Part shown: piece by piece, positions 63,025 through 64,000 of the stretch
How positions within the stretch are numbered: the stretch's first letter is position 1
Layout of the letters: every line of letters begins with the position of its first letter
Origin: Corynebacterium pseudogenitalium
GTDB taxonomy: Bacteria; Actinomycetota; Actinomycetes; Mycobacteriales; Mycobacteriaceae
Reading direction: 5' to 3'
DNA: 64,000 nucleotides
NCBI RefSeq assembly: GCF_024453815.1
Contig: NZ_CP072934.1
Location: 2,294,001 to 2,358,000 of the forward strand
Notes under the pieces: model-generated
What the model was told of the DNA's origin: nothing
Databases searched by the model: none
What the model saw: only the letters and a program-made list of their open reading frames with translations
Program-made: the position numbers and the translations under genes

Positions 63025-64000
63025 GCGTCCTGCGCCTGGATCTCCTTGGCGCGTTCCATATCCTGCGTGACGATCTTGCCCTTCGCGAAACGGTTCACAA
63101 TCATCGCGATCGCGCCGTCACCGGTCACGTTCGCCGCGGTACCGAAGGAGTCAACCACAATGTAAGCGGCGATCATCAGGGAGATCATCGACTCGTCGAA
63201 GCCCAGGTTCGCCTGCAGCAGGCCAACCGCGGCCATGATCGCGCCACCAGGCACGCCCGGCGCAGCAATCATCATGATGCCGAGCAGCAGCACGAAACCA
63301 ACGACGGCGCCACCGGTGATCGGCAGCTGCGCCATGAACACAATCGCCAGGGCGTAGAGCGTAATCTTCATCATCGAACCGGACAGGTGAATCGTCGCAC
63401 ACAATGGCACGATGAAGCCCGCCACGTTCTCGTCCACCTTGTTCTTCAGGGTGGACTGGTAGGTGACCGGAATCGTCGCCGCGGAGGACGACGTACCCAA
63501 CGCCGTGAAGTACGCCGGCAACATGTTCTTCAGCGCCGTGAACGGGTTCTGGCCCGCCACAGCACCAGCGATCAAGTACTGGCCCAGCACAATCACGATC
63601 GTCATGCCGACCGAGAGCAGCAACACCACGCCGAACGCGGCCATCGTCGAACCGAAGTTCTCGTTCATAGCCAGGTTCAGGAACGTACCGAAAATGAACA
63701 GCGGCAGCAGCGGAATAACGAAGCTCTGGACCACCTTCATGATCACGTCACGCAGCTCGTTGAGCACCTCGTGCATCGTGCGGGACTTCACCGTGGTCAT
63801 CGCGATACCAATCACGAACGCGAGCAGCAGCGCCGACATCACCTCAAACGGTGCGGGCATTTCCACCTCGAAGAACGGCGACAGACCGCCCTCGGAGGGG
63901 TCGTCGATATCTGTACGCAGCTGCGTACCAGCCAGCAAGGTTGGGTAGAGTGCTGAAGCCACACCCCAGGCGATCAGGCCGGAAATGATCGTGGATCCGT
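63021..64000 (-). CDS. Dicarboxylate/amino-acid:cation symporter (partial, 5' end outside window)
   Basis: 326 residues are visible, and the frame stays open to the right edge (GSTIISGLIAWGV before the first internal start). Family landmarks are the serine-rich hairpin ALGTSSSAATIPVTYQ, the NLSG-like PLCATIHLSGSMMKIT, and GVPGGAIMAAVGLL followed by NVTGDGAIAMIVNR with its Asp, as in DctA/GltP. It imports C4-dicarboxylates, glutamate or aspartate with sodium or protons. It is convergent with musI. Confidence 0.88.
   Translation of the reverse strand, partial: GSTIISGLIAWGVASALYPTLLAGTQLRTDIDDPSEGGLSPFFEVEMPAPFEVMSALLLAFVIGIAMTTVKSRTMHEVLNELRDVIMKVVQSFVIPLLPLFIFGTFLNLAMNENFGSTMAAFGVVLLLSVGMTIVIVLGQYLIAGAVAGQNPFTALKNMLPAYFTALGTSSSAATIPVTYQSTLKNKVDENVAGFIVPLCATIHLSGSMMKITLYALAIVFMAQLPITGGAVVGFVLLLGIMMIAAPGVPGGAIMAAVGLLQANLGFDESMISLMIAAYIVVDSFGTAANVTGDGAIAMIVNRFAKGKIVTQDMERAKEIQAQDA

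Overview
The window is chromosomal DNA of a high-GC actinobacterium, almost certainly a Corynebacterium. The indicators are a MusEFGKI-type maltose transporter set, a gluABCD-type glutamate uptake operon very close to that of C. glutamicum, an HtaA-domain haem protein, DUF4032 and DUF981 proteins, and several secreted proteins with a C-terminal membrane segment ending in Leu-Pro-Phe. A perfect 16-bp parS palindrome (51403-51418) suggests the window lies in the origin-proximal part of the chromosome.

Layout. 1-5941 (minus): a large adenine-type DNA methyltransferase cut by the left edge and a SNF2-like helicase, the first half of what looks like a class 1 DISARM defence locus. 6190-13013: small membrane proteins, a large repeat-containing surface protein, a Fic protein and a phosphate transporter. 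13014-14600: two micro-ORF transcription units and a cluster of palindromic intergenic repeats. 14604-21987: an orphan tryptophan synthase beta, a lipoprotein, a TRAP-like permease with an FAD/Fe-S 2-hydroxyacid dehydrogenase, and a nitroreductase. 22204-24188: an ATPase/Toprim pair resembling PARIS-type defence. 24308-25634: two related secreted helical proteins. 26263-29578: gluABCD. 29769-34766: an ADP-ribosylglycohydrolase and a heterodimeric ABC exporter. 35846-46722: a complete type I-E CRISPR-Cas locus (25 repeats plus cas3-cse1-cse2-cas7-cas5-cas6-cas1-cas2). 47002-54387: a DUF559-type endonuclease-like gene, MFS exporter, DUF2871 protein, secreted serine protease, malic enzyme, HtaA protein and DUF981 protein. 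55228-64000: a metal/siderophore-binding lipoprotein, the maltose uptake cluster and a dicarboxylate/amino-acid symporter cut by the right edge.

The most interesting signal is between the CRISPR array and cas3. Two degenerate repeats facing the same way as the array enclose a short spacer-like segment, transcribed leftward. The first 13 bases of that segment match the cas3 promoter region at 12 positions; the single mismatch is at position 6, which type I-E Cascade does not read. The predicted 32-bp Cascade footprint would cover the cas3 -35 box. This looks like a crRNA-like autoregulator of the cas operon.

The window also carries three families of palindromic intergenic elements. Two (called A and B here; 15 and 8 copies) share a CCCAGGTCG core. 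One (C; 3 copies) brackets both the CRISPR-Cas locus and the DUF559 gene. A strand-biased 11-mer, GGCGTCGAWAA, is far more frequent than chance would give. All repeat and motif counts were made by eye and need a computed check.
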